Assembly: GCA_945923475.1 (NCBI GenBank)
Contig: CAMELE010000015.1
Span: 1 to 44,224 of the forward strand
From: an uncultured Mollicutes bacterium
Lineage (GTDB): Bacteria; Bacillota_I; Bacilli_A; Acholeplasmatales; Anaeroplasmataceae
Direction of reading: 5' to 3'
Length of the DNA stretch: 44,224 nucleotides
This document shows, in pieces, positions 25,660 to 33,995 of the stretch; positions within the stretch are counted from its first letter, which is position 1; each line of letters opens with the position of its first letter. The notes under the pieces are model-generated. The model was not told the DNA's origin. It saw only the letters and a list, made by a program, of their open reading frames with translations, and did no database searches. Position numbers and translations under genes: made by a program.

Positions 25660-27056
25660 TATTTTTTACCTCCGTTTCCACCAACAGTCATGTTCTGAAT
25701 TCTAATTGTAGGCTGACCTACATTAGCAGGCACAGAGCCAGATTTAGATCCACATACTCCATGACCAAAGGAGCAGTTATTTGCAATCATATCAATATTA
25801 AATAAAGCATTTGATCCATTACCAATTAAAGTAGCTCCTCTAACTGGATGAGTGATTTTACCATCCTCAACCATATAACCCTCATTAACTGAGAAATTAA
25901 ATTCTCCAGTTACTGGATTTACAGAGCCTCCACCCATTTTTTTAGCAAAAAGCCCATATTTTGTAGCTTTGATAATTTCATCAAAGGTCGAATTTCCGTT
26001 TGCAATGAACGTATTTGTCATTCTTGATGTCGGACTAAATCTATAATTTTGACGTCTTGAATTACCAGTAGAAGCCATTTTCATTTTTCTTGCATTACGA
26101 TCATCAATCATATAGCTATTTAATATGCCATTTTTTATCAAAACATTACATCTAGTTGGATTACCTTCATCATCGCAATTTAAAGAACCCCATTCATTGT
26201 TTATTGTACCATCATCAATAGCAGTAACAATGTCAGACGCAATCTTTGTACCCTTTTTACCAGTAAAAACGGACAAGCCCTTTGCAACACTCGTTGCTTC
26301 AAGTGAGTGTCCACAGGCCTCATGGAATAATACTCCACCAAAGCCATTATGTATGATTACCGGATATACTCCACCAACCATTTCAGGAGCATCAAGCATA
26401 CTAATACATGATTCACAAACTTCAGCCGCAAAGGCCTTTAAATCCTTATTCTTATAAGAATCAATATCAAAATTTCCACCTATTGTATTCCCCATTGATT
26501 GAGTTTTATCTTTATCCTTAGCTACAACCTGAGCAGAAATTCTTTGTTGATTTCTTATATCCTTAATAAATTTACCCTTAGTATTAGCAATTGTAACATA
26601 TTGAGTTTTATCAGAAATACTAACAATTCTTTGAATTATTCTTTTATCATAGCCTTCGATTACCTCATCAACTATTTTTAAATACGCTATCTTCTCACCT
26701 AAAGCTACATCCTTAGATTCTCTAGCAATTACTACATTACCAGTCTTAGTAGCATCTTCCTCTATAAGAGTATAATCAAACTTTTTCACATCTGAATTAT
26801 ACGAATATTTTAATTTAGATGCTAATGCTAAAAGGCCTTCTAAACTACAATCAGAAGTAAACCCATATACCTCTTGATAATCAAGCAACACTCTTATTCC
26901 AGCTCCATAAATATGTCGAGTTGAGACATCCTCAACCACACCTGATATCATTGAAATACTATTTTCAGTTGTATCCTCGTAAAAAATTTCTGCAAAATCT
27001 GCGCCTGTAGACACACATTCATCTAATACTTTTTTTGCAATTTCTTTTGTAAACAT
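25659..27056 (-). CDS. tldD: TldD metalloprotease, catalytic subunit
   Basis: The 465-residue zinc peptidase has HEACGH at 245-250 (HExxxH, zinc ligands and catalytic Glu246) and the C-terminal NCSFGHGVCGSKSG block with the third-ligand Cys region. It works with the TldE subunit in the same operon. GGAGG precedes the ATG. A strong promoter lies just upstream. Confidence 0.95.
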   Translation of the reverse strand: MFTKEIAKKVLDECVSTGADFAEIFYEDTTENSISMISGVVEDVSTRHIYGAGIRVLLDYQEVYGFTSDCSLEGLLALASKLKYSYNSDVKKFDYTLIEEDATKTGNVVIARESKDVALGEKIAYLKIVDEVIEGYDKRIIQRIVSISDKTQYVTIANTKGKFIKDIRNQQRISAQVVAKDKDKTQSMGNTIGGNFDIDSYKNKDLKAFAAEVCESCISMLDAPEMVGGVYPVIIHNGFGGVLFHEACGHSLEATSVAKGLSVFTGKKGTKIASDIVTAIDDGTINNEWGSLNCDDEGNPTRCNVLIKNGILNSYMIDDRNARKMKMASTGNSRRQNYRFSPTSRMTNTFIANGNSTFDEIIKATKYGLFAKKMGGGSVNPVTGEFNFSVNEGYMVEDGKITHPVRGATLIGNGSNALFNIDMIANNCSFGHGVCGSKSGSVPANVGQPTIRIQNMTVGGNGGKK

Positions 27057-27087
27057 AATTTCAACCTCCTAGCACAATACATACTCC

Positions 27088-27116
27088 ATTTTACGATAAA
27101 ACAATTATTTTTTCAA
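27088..27116 (-). promoter_or_regulatory. Promoter of tldD-pmbA
   Basis: -35 TTGAAA (27111-27116), 17-bp spacer, -10 TAAAAT (27088-27093), about 31 bp before the tldD start codon. Confidence 0.7.
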
Positions 27117-27182
27117 TATTATTATGAAGAAAATACTCTTTTTAAAAGCATTTTTTTGAATTTTATTCGAATTACGCTTAAA

Positions 27183-28424
27183 TCATTCGATTATTTCTTT
27201 TAACGCTTTAGATGCTTCTACGATCTCTTTTTCAACTTTACTCATCAATAATATCCTATATAAATTTTCTGTACCTGACTTTCTTATAATAACAATTCCA
27301 TTTTTTACAATATCCGAAAGCCTTTTCTCAACAGCTATAGGATTTTTTATATCATAAGCATTTTCACTTTTTTCATAATAAGGAACAATATTATCCATAA
27401 TTTTAAAGCCGTGTTTCTGATATAATCTTAAAATTATTAATGCAGATACTATTGCATCTGAATAGCATAGTTTTGGTTCAATCAATAAATGGCCACTCTT
27501 TTCTCCTCCTATTCCCCCAATATCATTTATTTCCTTGGTAATATTATAATCACCTACATCAACCGCTTTAACGTTAATACCTTTTTTCTTTAAATAATTC
27601 ATTATCCCAGGATTCGCAATTTTTGTACATATTACATTATTTCCCTTAAGCTTAGCTTCACGTTTATATGCTAATGCAACAAAAGCTAGTAGCATATCTC
27701 CGTTATAAATTTTCCCAAATTTATCACAGACAATAATCCTATCTCCATCGCCATCAAAGGAAAAACCAATCTCACATTCATTATCTAAAGTAGCCTTCCT
27801 TAATTTATCCGGATATAAACTACCACATTCTTGATTAATATTTGTCCCATTTGGTTCATTTGCAATAATTATGGAATTACAAAAGCGTTTTTTTAAATAA
27901 TCCTCAAGGAAGCACATTGAACCATTTGCCAGGTCGAAGCATACCTTAATCCTATTATCACATTTGAATTTATTTAAATATGCTATATACTTATTTTTCA
28001 ATATTTTAGTATAGTACTTTCCAATTTTAGGACCCCTTATTGGTTCATTATCAATTTGCATTTCAATTCGTTCCTGATAAGCTTCATTTATTTTTTTACC
28101 TTTATAAATAATTTTTAATCCATTATAGGTAAAATCATTATGGGAAGCTGTAATCATTATAGCAGGTAATTTGTACTTAAGAGAACAAAACATTAGATAA
28201 GGGGTACTTCCCATCCCTAAATCAATCACATCACAGCCGCTAAGCCTAATCGAATATTTTAATAGTTCTTTAATAATATTACTGCTATATCTTGTATCAT
28301 AGGCTAATAGCACCCTTTTTTCCTTGAATATTTTCATAGAAGAGCCAACTCTTAGAATTAAATCAATCGATAAATCATCTCTTTTAAATATACCTCTAAT
28401 ACCATCAGTTTTAAAATATTTCAA
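27183..28424 (-). CDS. glmM: Phosphoglucosamine mutase (GlmM-like)
   Basis: The 413-residue alpha-D-phosphohexomutase opens with KYFKTDGIRGIF, typical of GlmM. It has the phosphoserine loop TASHN (Ser94), metal loop DGDGDR (224-229), sugar loop GEKSGH (307-312) and phosphate loop RKSGTE near the C-terminus. It converts glucosamine-6-P to glucosamine-1-P for peptidoglycan precursors. About 30 residues shorter than most GlmM but no motif is missing. The start is TTG at 28424 with GGTGA 6 nt upstream. phosphomannomutase is the alternative. Confidence 0.85.
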   Translation of the reverse strand: MKYFKTDGIRGIFKRDDLSIDLILRVGSSMKIFKEKRVLLAYDTRYSSNIIKELLKYSIRLSGCDVIDLGMGSTPYLMFCSLKYKLPAIMITASHNDFTYNGLKIIYKGKKINEAYQERIEMQIDNEPIRGPKIGKYYTKILKNKYIAYLNKFKCDNRIKVCFDLANGSMCFLEDYLKKRFCNSIIIANEPNGTNINQECGSLYPDKLRKATLDNECEIGFSFDGDGDRIIVCDKFGKIYNGDMLLAFVALAYKREAKLKGNNVICTKIANPGIMNYLKKKGINVKAVDVGDYNITKEINDIGGIGGEKSGHLLIEPKLCYSDAIVSALIILRLYQKHGFKIMDNIVPYYEKSENAYDIKNPIAVEKRLSDIVKNGIVIIRKSGTENLYRILLMSKVEKEIVEASKALKEIIE

Positions 28425-28470
28425 ATATTATCACCATATTAAATTATATGAAACATCTATTATAAAATGA

Positions 28471-28480
28471 AAAGTAGGTT
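28471..28480. repeat. Left arm of the split lon terminator
   Basis: AAAGTAGGTT, the exact reverse complement of 30031-30040. The two arms now lie on either side of the insertion sequence. Removing it with one TTT copy restores a 10-bp stem with a 6-nt loop 6 nt after the lon stop codon. Confidence 0.75.
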
Positions 28481-28485
28481 ATTTT

Positions 28486-28511
28486 TGTTGGGTACCCAAT
28501 AAATTGGACTA
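28486..28511. repeat. IS terminal inverted repeat, left
   Basis: Begins TGTTGGGTACCC and ends TTGGACTA. It matches the reverse complement of 30001-30026 over GTACCC and TTGGACTA (16 of 20 positions in the core). Confidence 0.85.
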
Positions 28512-28523
28512 AGTAATTTAATA

Positions 28524-29477
28524 TTATAATTGAGATACGGATTGTTGTCTATATTCTAAAGGACTCAATCCGTTTCTTTTTACATTAATTCTTTCTTCGT
28601 TATACCATTTGATATAATCTTCTATATTTTCTTTAAGATCATTCAAGGATTCAAATTCTGATTCATGACCATAAAACATTTCATTTTTAAGTATTCCAAA
28701 GAAATTTTCCATCAAGGAATTATCCATGCAATTTCCTTTTCTAGAAAATGATTGTTGAATTCCTTTTGCTTTTAACCACATATTATATTGTTTCATTTGA
28801 TATTGCCATCCTTGATCAGAATGAAATATCAAACCTTCTAGATTATCATATTGTTTAAATGCACTATCAATCATTCTTTTTGTCTGGTTAAAATCGGGAT
28901 GTTCCGATATATCAAATGCTATTATAGATCCGTCATACATATCCATAATAGGTGATAAATAAAGCTTACCATCTTTATGCTTAAACTCTGAAACATCAGT
29001 AGTCCACTTTTGATTTGGTCCTGTTGTTTCAAAATGTCTTATAAAAGTAGTTCTATGTTTTTCTTCATCAACTACTTTTTCTAAAAGAAGATTACTTTTT
29101 TCAATTCCATTATCACCTTTGTAAGAATGATACTTTGAGTTCTTGCCTTGTATTCCTATAATGCCTAATTCATGCATTATTCGCTGTACACGCTTGTGAT
29201 TTACTTTTCCTTGTCTATTTTTATTAATCACTAATGTAATGCGTTTAAATCCGTATCTACAATGCGATTTATTGTATATTTCAAGGATTTCTTCACGTAA
29301 TTCTTTATTTTTATCTTCCTTAGCTTTTATCGCTTTTACAGTGTAATAATAGCTAGATTTAGATATTCTAAAGATTTTTAATAACTCAGCTAATGGAAAT
29401 TCTTGCCTTAGTTCATTTATAGCTTTTACTTTTTCTTGGTTTGTTGGTTCTGACGTTGTTGAACTAAGGCCTGGATT
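28524..29477 (-). CDS. IS3-family transposase OrfB (made by -1 frameshift)
   Basis: Integrase domain of the transposase: DDE residues in TTDVSEF, HSDQGW and ENFFGILKNE, then the C-terminal LSPLEYRQ. A GTG at 29231 opens only a shortened 235-residue frame, but the frame is open well upstream and encodes the expected OrfB N-terminus (INELRQEFPLAELLKIFRIS, then HCRYGFKRIT). It becomes continuous with OrfA through a -1 slip on A-AAA-AAA at 29477-29483. So the natural product is an OrfA-OrfB fusion. No inactivating mutation seen. Confidence 0.88.
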   Translation of the reverse strand, partial: NPGLSSTTSEPTNQEKVKAINELRQEFPLAELLKIFRISKSSYYYTVKAIKAKEDKNKELREEILEIYNKSHCRYGFKRITLVINKNRQGKVNHKRVQRIMHELGIIGIQGKNSKYHSYKGDNGIEKSNLLLEKVVDEEKHRTTFIRHFETTGPNQKWTTDVSEFKHKDGKLYLSPIMDMYDGSIIAFDISEHPDFNQTKRMIDSAFKQYDNLEGLIFHSDQGWQYQMKQYNMWLKAKGIQQSFSRKGNCMDNSLMENFFGILKNEMFYGHESEFESLNDLKENIEDYIKWYNEERINVKRNGLSPLEYRQQSVSQL

Positions 29478-29965
29478 TTTTTTAAGCAGGCATTCTCCAT
29501 TTTAAGTTGATAGTTTTCTTTACGTAATTTATTTAATTCTTCACGTTCGGCATCATTTACTGGTGCCATTGCTTCTGTAGTAGAAGTTTGTTTTTTATTT
29601 TTCTTTGGTCTTCCCATTTTCGAGACACCTGGCTTTCCTCGATTATCTATAAGACCATTATACCCCAGTTGTTCATATTTTTTAATCCAATCTTGAATTA
29701 ACGAAATACTTCCATTTATTTCAATTGCTAAAGAGTTTTTACTCTCTCCGGAATAGTATCGATTAATTATTGCTATCTTTTCTTCAATTGTAAATGATTT
29801 TGAATGTGTATGTAATATTCCTTCTAATCCATGCATTTTATAACGTCGAATTAACGAGTTCATATTTGATTTGCCCATATTAAATTTACAAGCTAATTTA
29901 ATGTATGACCAACCTTCATCTATTAATTTTGCTATTTCTTTAATATCTTCATCTTTTAATTTCAT
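29426..29965 (-). CDS. IS3-family transposase OrfA
   Basis: The 179-residue protein has two helix-turn-helix segments (KEIAKLIDEGWSYIKLACKF and a second near 60-95) and a C-terminal coiled coil (NDAEREELNKLRKENYQLKMENACLKK). It binds the IS ends. Near the 3' end TTA-AAA-AAA-ATC provides the slippery heptamer that moves ribosomes into the OrfB frame. Confidence 0.9.
   Translation of the reverse strand: MKLKDEDIKEIAKLIDEGWSYIKLACKFNMGKSNMNSLIRRYKMHGLEGILHTHSKSFTIEEKIAIINRYYSGESKNSLAIEINGSISLIQDWIKKYEQLGYNGLIDNRGKPGVSKMGRPKKNKKQTSTTEAMAPVNDAEREELNKLRKENYQLKMENACLKKIQALVQQRQNQQTKKK
29477..29483 (-). promoter_or_regulatory. Programmed -1 frameshift site A-AAA-AAA
   Basis: Eight consecutive As in the mRNA, in phase with OrfA codons as A-AAA-AAA. 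A -1 slip enters the OrfB frame without meeting a stop, as in IS150 and IS911. Confidence 0.75.
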
Positions 29966-30000
29966 AAAAAAATACCCCTAAGTCTTTCTAGATTTTACTC

Positions 30001-30026
30001 TAGTCCAACTTTAGGGGTACTCTTCA
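30001..30026. repeat. IS terminal inverted repeat, right
   Basis: TAGTCCAACT ... GGGGTACTCTTCA, reverse complement of the left end with a few mismatches. Confidence 0.85.
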
Positions 30027-30030
30027 TTTA

Positions 30031-30040
30031 AACCTACTTT
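30031..30040 (-). terminator. Right arm of the lon terminator, disrupted by the IS
   Basis: AACCTACTTT in plus orientation; pairs with 28471-28480. On the minus strand it begins 6 nt after the lon stop codon. Before insertion the stem was followed by TCATTTT. Confidence 0.65.
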
Positions 30041-30046
30041 AAATTG

Positions 30047-32359
30047 TCACTTTATAATTGCTCTATTAATTACTTCCATTACATTCTTAACAGGAATAAT
30101 TTCAAGAACCTTCTTTACCTCTTCTGGAATATCATCAATATCTCTTTCATTTTCATATGGAATCATAATTGTAGATAATCCTGAACGTACCGCAGCGATT
30201 GACTTTTCACGTAAGCCACCAATTGGTAAAACGGCACCTCTTAATGTAATCTCACCTGTCATTCCTAAATGAGCATCTACAGGCTTATTGGTCAAAGCTG
30301 AAACTATAGCAGTTGTAAGTGTAACACCTGCACTTGGTCCATCCTTTGGAACAGCCCCTTCAGGTACATGAACATGAATATCATCTGTTTGGAAAACTTC
30401 AGAATTAATTCCAAAATCGTCTGCATGACTTCTTACATAGCTTAATGCAGCCATTGCAGATTCCTTCATTACATCTCCAAGCTTACCTGTTAATACCAAT
30501 CCACCCTTACCTTTATAGTGAGTAACCTCAATATCAAGTGTATCTCCACCAAATTGCGTATATGCAAGACCAGTTACAACACCAACCTGATTAATATTAC
30601 GATTTTCATTATTAAAGAACTTAATCTTTCCTAAATAATTTTGTAAATTATCACAAGTAATTGTAACGCAATCCTTTTTATCAACTAATAATTCTTTAAT
30701 TGACTTACGAATAAGAGTAGCTATTAAACGATCCAATTCTCTTACTCCAGCTTCTCTTGTATAGTGTTGAATTACAGAATACATTGCATCTGGCTCAATT
30801 TTAAATTGATTCTCTTTAACACCATGACGTACAAGCTCCTTTGGAATTAGGTGTTCATAAGCAATATTAAACTTTTCATATTCGGTATAGCTTGATAGCT
30901 CTACAATTTCCATACGATCCCTTAGTGGACCAGGAATTGTATCTAATGAATTAGCTGTAGTTATAAATAAAACCTTAGATAAGTCATAATCCTCTTCTAA
31001 ATAATTATCAGAGAAATTAGCATTTTGCTCAGGGTCTAATACCTCAAGCATAGCAGATGCAGGGTCTCCACGATATGAGGAAGACATTTTATCAATTTCA
31101 TCTAGTAAAAATACAGGATTAACAGTACCAGCGTCCTTCATACCCTTTAAAATACGACCTGGTAATGCTCCAATATAGGTTCTTCTATGACCACGAACCT
31201 CAGATTCATCAGAAATACCACCAAGAGATTGTTTAACAAACTTTCTTCCAAGTGCATCAGCTATAGATTTAGCAAGTGATGTTTTACCTACACCAGGAGG
31301 ACCAAATAAGCATAAAATTGTTTGAGGATTTTTACCAGTCATAATCTTAACTGATAAATATTCAAGAATACGATCCTTAACCTTTTCAAGACCATAATGG
31401 TTCTTATCTAATGCTTCCTTAACCTTTGTTAAATCGTTATTATCCTGGGATTCCTTATACCAAGGAAGCTTAATTAGGAAATCAAGATAGTTCTTAATAA
31501 TCCCTGCTTCAGCCATTTGATATGAAGCGTTTTGATATCTTCTAAGCTCGTTAAGAGCTTTATCTTCGATTTTTTTAGGCATTTTAGCCTCAAGAATTTT
31601 CTTACGAAGCTCTTCTATTTCTTCCTCTTGACGAGCCTTATCACCTAATTCAGTTTGTATAGCCTTCATTTTTTCACGAAGGTAATATTCCTTTTGTGAT
31701 TCATCAATTGATTTTTTTACTTCTTGATTAATCTTATTTTCAAGATCAGTAATCGTTTTTTCTCTTGTAATATCATCTAATATATAATGAAGACGCTTTT
31801 TAACATCTAATTCCGATAAATAACGATACTTGTTTTGATCTGTTCTTAGATTAAAAGCCACTAAATCAGATATATCAGCACAGGTTAAACCACTTTGCAT
31901 ACTACGTAAGATTTCATCTGCTCCATTTAAGGCTTGTGGATTTTTTGTAATTTCATTGATTACTGTACGAACTAATGCAGCCTCCTCCTCTGGTGATGAA
32001 GAAACTGAAGAAGCTGTTTCATAATCAATTGAAAAGAATGGCTCAGTTTGAATATAATTTAAAACTCTAATACGTTCCTTAATTTTAAACTTTACCTTGT
32101 AATTATTATTAGGTAATTTAAGCTTTAAGCTAATTTGTGCTAAAACACCATATTCATATAAGTCATCCTTTGTTACATTAATGCATTGTGGATCCTTTTG
32201 AATAAGTAAAACTATTTGATTATCGTGATTCTTTTCAGAGTCATCTAGTGCTCTTAATGAGACTTCACGGCCTACTTCGATACGAAATTCATTTCCAGGT
32301 AGAGGAATTACGCCACGTACAGCTATTGCTGGAATACGATTTGTATATATATTTTCCAT
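30047..32359 (-). CDS. lon: ATP-dependent protease Lon
   Basis: The 770-residue LonA has an N-terminal substrate domain (about 5-200), coiled coil (200-260), AAA+ module with Walker A GPPGVGKT (353-360) and Walker B LLDEID (Asp420-Glu421), and a protease domain with catalytic Ser676 (KDGPSAG) and Lys719 (GLREKS). It degrades misfolded and regulatory proteins. ATG at 32359 follows AGAGGTG. It lies downstream of tig; clpX, often between them, is absent. Its terminator has been split by an IS. Confidence 0.97.
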   Translation of the reverse strand: MENIYTNRIPAIAVRGVIPLPGNEFRIEVGREVSLRALDDSEKNHDNQIVLLIQKDPQCINVTKDDLYEYGVLAQISLKLKLPNNNYKVKFKIKERIRVLNYIQTEPFFSIDYETASSVSSSPEEEAALVRTVINEITKNPQALNGADEILRSMQSGLTCADISDLVAFNLRTDQNKYRYLSELDVKKRLHYILDDITREKTITDLENKINQEVKKSIDESQKEYYLREKMKAIQTELGDKARQEEEIEELRKKILEAKMPKKIEDKALNELRRYQNASYQMAEAGIIKNYLDFLIKLPWYKESQDNNDLTKVKEALDKNHYGLEKVKDRILEYLSVKIMTGKNPQTILCLFGPPGVGKTSLAKSIADALGRKFVKQSLGGISDESEVRGHRRTYIGALPGRILKGMKDAGTVNPVFLLDEIDKMSSSYRGDPASAMLEVLDPEQNANFSDNYLEEDYDLSKVLFITTANSLDTIPGPLRDRMEIVELSSYTEYEKFNIAYEHLIPKELVRHGVKENQFKIEPDAMYSVIQHYTREAGVRELDRLIATLIRKSIKELLVDKKDCVTITCDNLQNYLGKIKFFNNENRNINQVGVVTGLAYTQFGGDTLDIEVTHYKGKGGLVLTGKLGDVMKESAMAALSYVRSHADDFGINSEVFQTDDIHVHVPEGAVPKDGPSAGVTLTTAIVSALTNKPVDAHLGMTGEITLRGAVLPIGGLREKSIAAVRSGLSTIMIPYENERDIDDIPEEVKKVLEIIPVKNVMEVINRAIIK

Positions 32360-32415
32360 AAAATGTACACCTCTTTTTTAGTATAATTCGAGCATATAAA
32401 AGTACTCGTGTATAT

Positions 32416-32444
32416 ATAATACAATACTTTTGGCAGATTTGCAA
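32416..32444 (-). promoter_or_regulatory. Promoter of lon
   Basis: -35 TTGCAA (32439-32444), 17-bp spacer, -10 TATTAT (32416-32421), about 57 bp before the start codon. Confidence 0.7.
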
Positions 32445-32456
32445 GTAGTTTGCCAA
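32430..32456. promoter_or_regulatory. Inverted repeat around the lon -35 box
   Basis: TTGGCA (32430-32435) and TGCCAA (32451-32456) flank the -35 hexamer symmetrically to within a few bases. Not the CIRCE or CtsR consensus, so if it is an operator the regulator is another one. Short arms: could be chance. Confidence 0.35.
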
Positions 32457-32489
32457 TTTTTCATAATTTACCATAATTTATTGTAGTTT

Positions 32490-32527
32490 ATAAACAAATA
32501 ACAGTGGCTTATGGACCACTGTTATTT
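32490..32527 (-). terminator. Intrinsic terminator of tig
   Basis: Perfect 12-bp stem AAATAACAGTGG / CCACTGTTATTT over an 8-nt loop, 14 bp past the tig stop. The T tract is interrupted (TTATTTGTTT when the stem's last bases are included). Confidence 0.75.
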
Positions 32528-32540
32528 ATTTATTTAATAA

Positions 32541-33827
32541 TTAGATTTCTTTTGCTGAGCCTAATACTAAATTCACTACCTTATCATAAGATAATTGAGA
32601 ATAAATTTGACTAGCTCTTTGCTTTAATACTGCATCCTTAGTTGTCTTAGTAGAAGATGCAATTTCTGAAGCCTTAGCTTCCATTTCTTCCTTAGTTGGC
32701 TCAAGCTTCTCAGCCTTAATAATTTCAGAAAGGATTAATTGGAACTTAGCTTGTTGAACTGCAGATGCTTGAGCATTTGCTTCAAAAGCCTCCTTTGTAG
32801 TTCCCATTAAGCTTAAGAATGTTTCAAATGGAATGTTATATTGCTTAGCTTGATTAACATATCTTGAAGTAATATCATTCTTAATATTGTTAACTAATGA
32901 TTGAGGTAAATCAATATTAGTTGCTTCTATGATTTGATTGAATAGTTCATCAACTTGACGATCATGTTCAGAAGTCTTCTTTGAATCCTCTAAGCTTCCT
33001 TTCTTATATGCCTTAAGCTCATCAACTGTATTAACGTCCTTTATATTTAATGACTTAACAAATTCATCATTCAATTCAGGTAAAACATTTTCCTTAACTT
33101 CATGAACTGTAACCTTGAATACAGCTGCCTTAGATGCTAATTCAGTTGCAGGATAATTATCTGGGAAGGTTACATTGATATCCTTAACCTCATCCTTTTT
33201 CATACCAACCATTTGGTCTTCAAAACCTGGAATGAATTGACCAGAGCCAATTTCAAGCTCATAATCTTCAGCAGAACCACCATCGAATGCAACACCATCA
33301 ACAGTTCCAACGAAATCAAATTTAGCAGTATCATGTAAAGCAATAACTTGATCTGCTTTAACTTGAAGAGTTGAATGAGCCTTTAAATCAGCATTAATAG
33401 CATTGTTAATTTCTTCTTCAGTAGCCTCAAGAACTTGCTTCTTTACCTCTAAGCCCTTATATTGAGGTAAAGTAAATTCAGGAAGAACATCAAATGATAA
33501 AGATACCTCGAAATCCTTTCCTCTTTCAAATTCCTTAGTTTCAATTGCAGGCTCAAATTGACCACAAATCTTCTTAGATAATTCCTCATTAGTATAAATT
33601 TCTGAAGCCTTTTGATTTAAAACAATATTTAAAGCTTCATCATATAATGATTCAACCCCAAAGTTCTTTTCAAATATATTACGTGGACAATGACCCTTTC
33701 TAAAGCCATCAACCTTTACATCCTTTGATACAGTTGGGAAAGCTTCATCTAATGCTTTTTCGAATTCATCAGCAGTAACAGTAAAAGTTGCTTTAACCTT
33801 ACTATGCTCTAAGTTTTCTAATTTCAT
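32541..33827 (-). CDS. tig: Trigger factor
   Basis: About 428 residues: N-terminal ribosome-binding domain with GFRKGHCPRNIFEKNFG (signature GFRxGxxP), central FKBP-type peptidyl-prolyl isomerase domain (about 150-235, QVIALHDTAKFDFVG ... IPGFEDQMVGM) and a helical C-terminal chaperone cradle. It folds nascent chains at the ribosome exit. I choose ATG 33827 (MKLENLEHSKV) because this matches the usual family start; an upstream in-frame ATG at 33851 adds eight residues. No close Shine-Dalgarno: AGGAGGA lies about 45 nt upstream beyond a possible hairpin. Confidence 0.94.
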   Translation of the reverse strand: MKLENLEHSKVKATFTVTADEFEKALDEAFPTVSKDVKVDGFRKGHCPRNIFEKNFGVESLYDEALNIVLNQKASEIYTNEELSKKICGQFEPAIETKEFERGKDFEVSLSFDVLPEFTLPQYKGLEVKKQVLEATEEEINNAINADLKAHSTLQVKADQVIALHDTAKFDFVGTVDGVAFDGGSAEDYELEIGSGQFIPGFEDQMVGMKKDEVKDINVTFPDNYPATELASKAAVFKVTVHEVKENVLPELNDEFVKSLNIKDVNTVDELKAYKKGSLEDSKKTSEHDRQVDELFNQIIEATNIDLPQSLVNNIKNDITSRYVNQAKQYNIPFETFLSLMGTTKEAFEANAQASAVQQAKFQLILSEIIKAEKLEPTKEEMEAKASEIASSTKTTKDAVLKQRASQIYSQLSYDKVVNLVLGSAKEI

Positions 33828-33936
33828 ATTTATTTCGCAGACGGAGACCATTAAAATTGTAGGAAATCTGCTCCTCCTATTACTATATTTTTCTCCTAAA
33901 TCCTATATTTTTAATTAATAATTTTTCAACATTGTA

Positions 33937-33964
33937 ATTATATCATAAATTTAATAAATGTAAA
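33937..33964 (-). promoter_or_regulatory. Extended -10 promoter of tig
   Basis: -35 TTTACA (33959-33964), 16-bp spacer containing the extended TG, -10 TATAAT (33937-33942). Its leader is about 105 nt long. Confidence 0.7.
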
Positions 33965-33970
33965 GGGTTT

Positions 33971-33995
33971 AAAAAAGTAGGCAAAAATGCCTACT
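33971..33995 (-). terminator. Intrinsic terminator of the acidic membrane protein gene
   Basis: Perfect 8-bp stem AGTAGGCA / TGCCTACT with TTTT loop followed by a T run. The stem overlaps the stop codon of the gene. Confidence 0.9.

Larger units (their letters stand above)
28486..30026 (-). mobile_element. Complete IS3-family insertion sequence (IS150-like)
   Basis: 1541-bp element with 26-bp imperfect terminal inverted repeats (28486-28511 and 30001-30026) that end TG...CA and share GTACCC and TTGGACTA. Flanks are TTT on both sides (28483-28485 and 30027-30029), consistent with a 3-bp duplication, though in an AT-rich site this is weak. It carries orfA and orfB on the minus strand with a slippery A run between them and an intact DDE triad, so it may still be active. 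Confidence 0.9.

Noticed and set aside
32289-32474. 61-residue minus-strand frame overlapping the start of lon
   Set aside because: It covers the lon promoter and runs into the lon coding region in another frame; no ribosome site or conserved motif.
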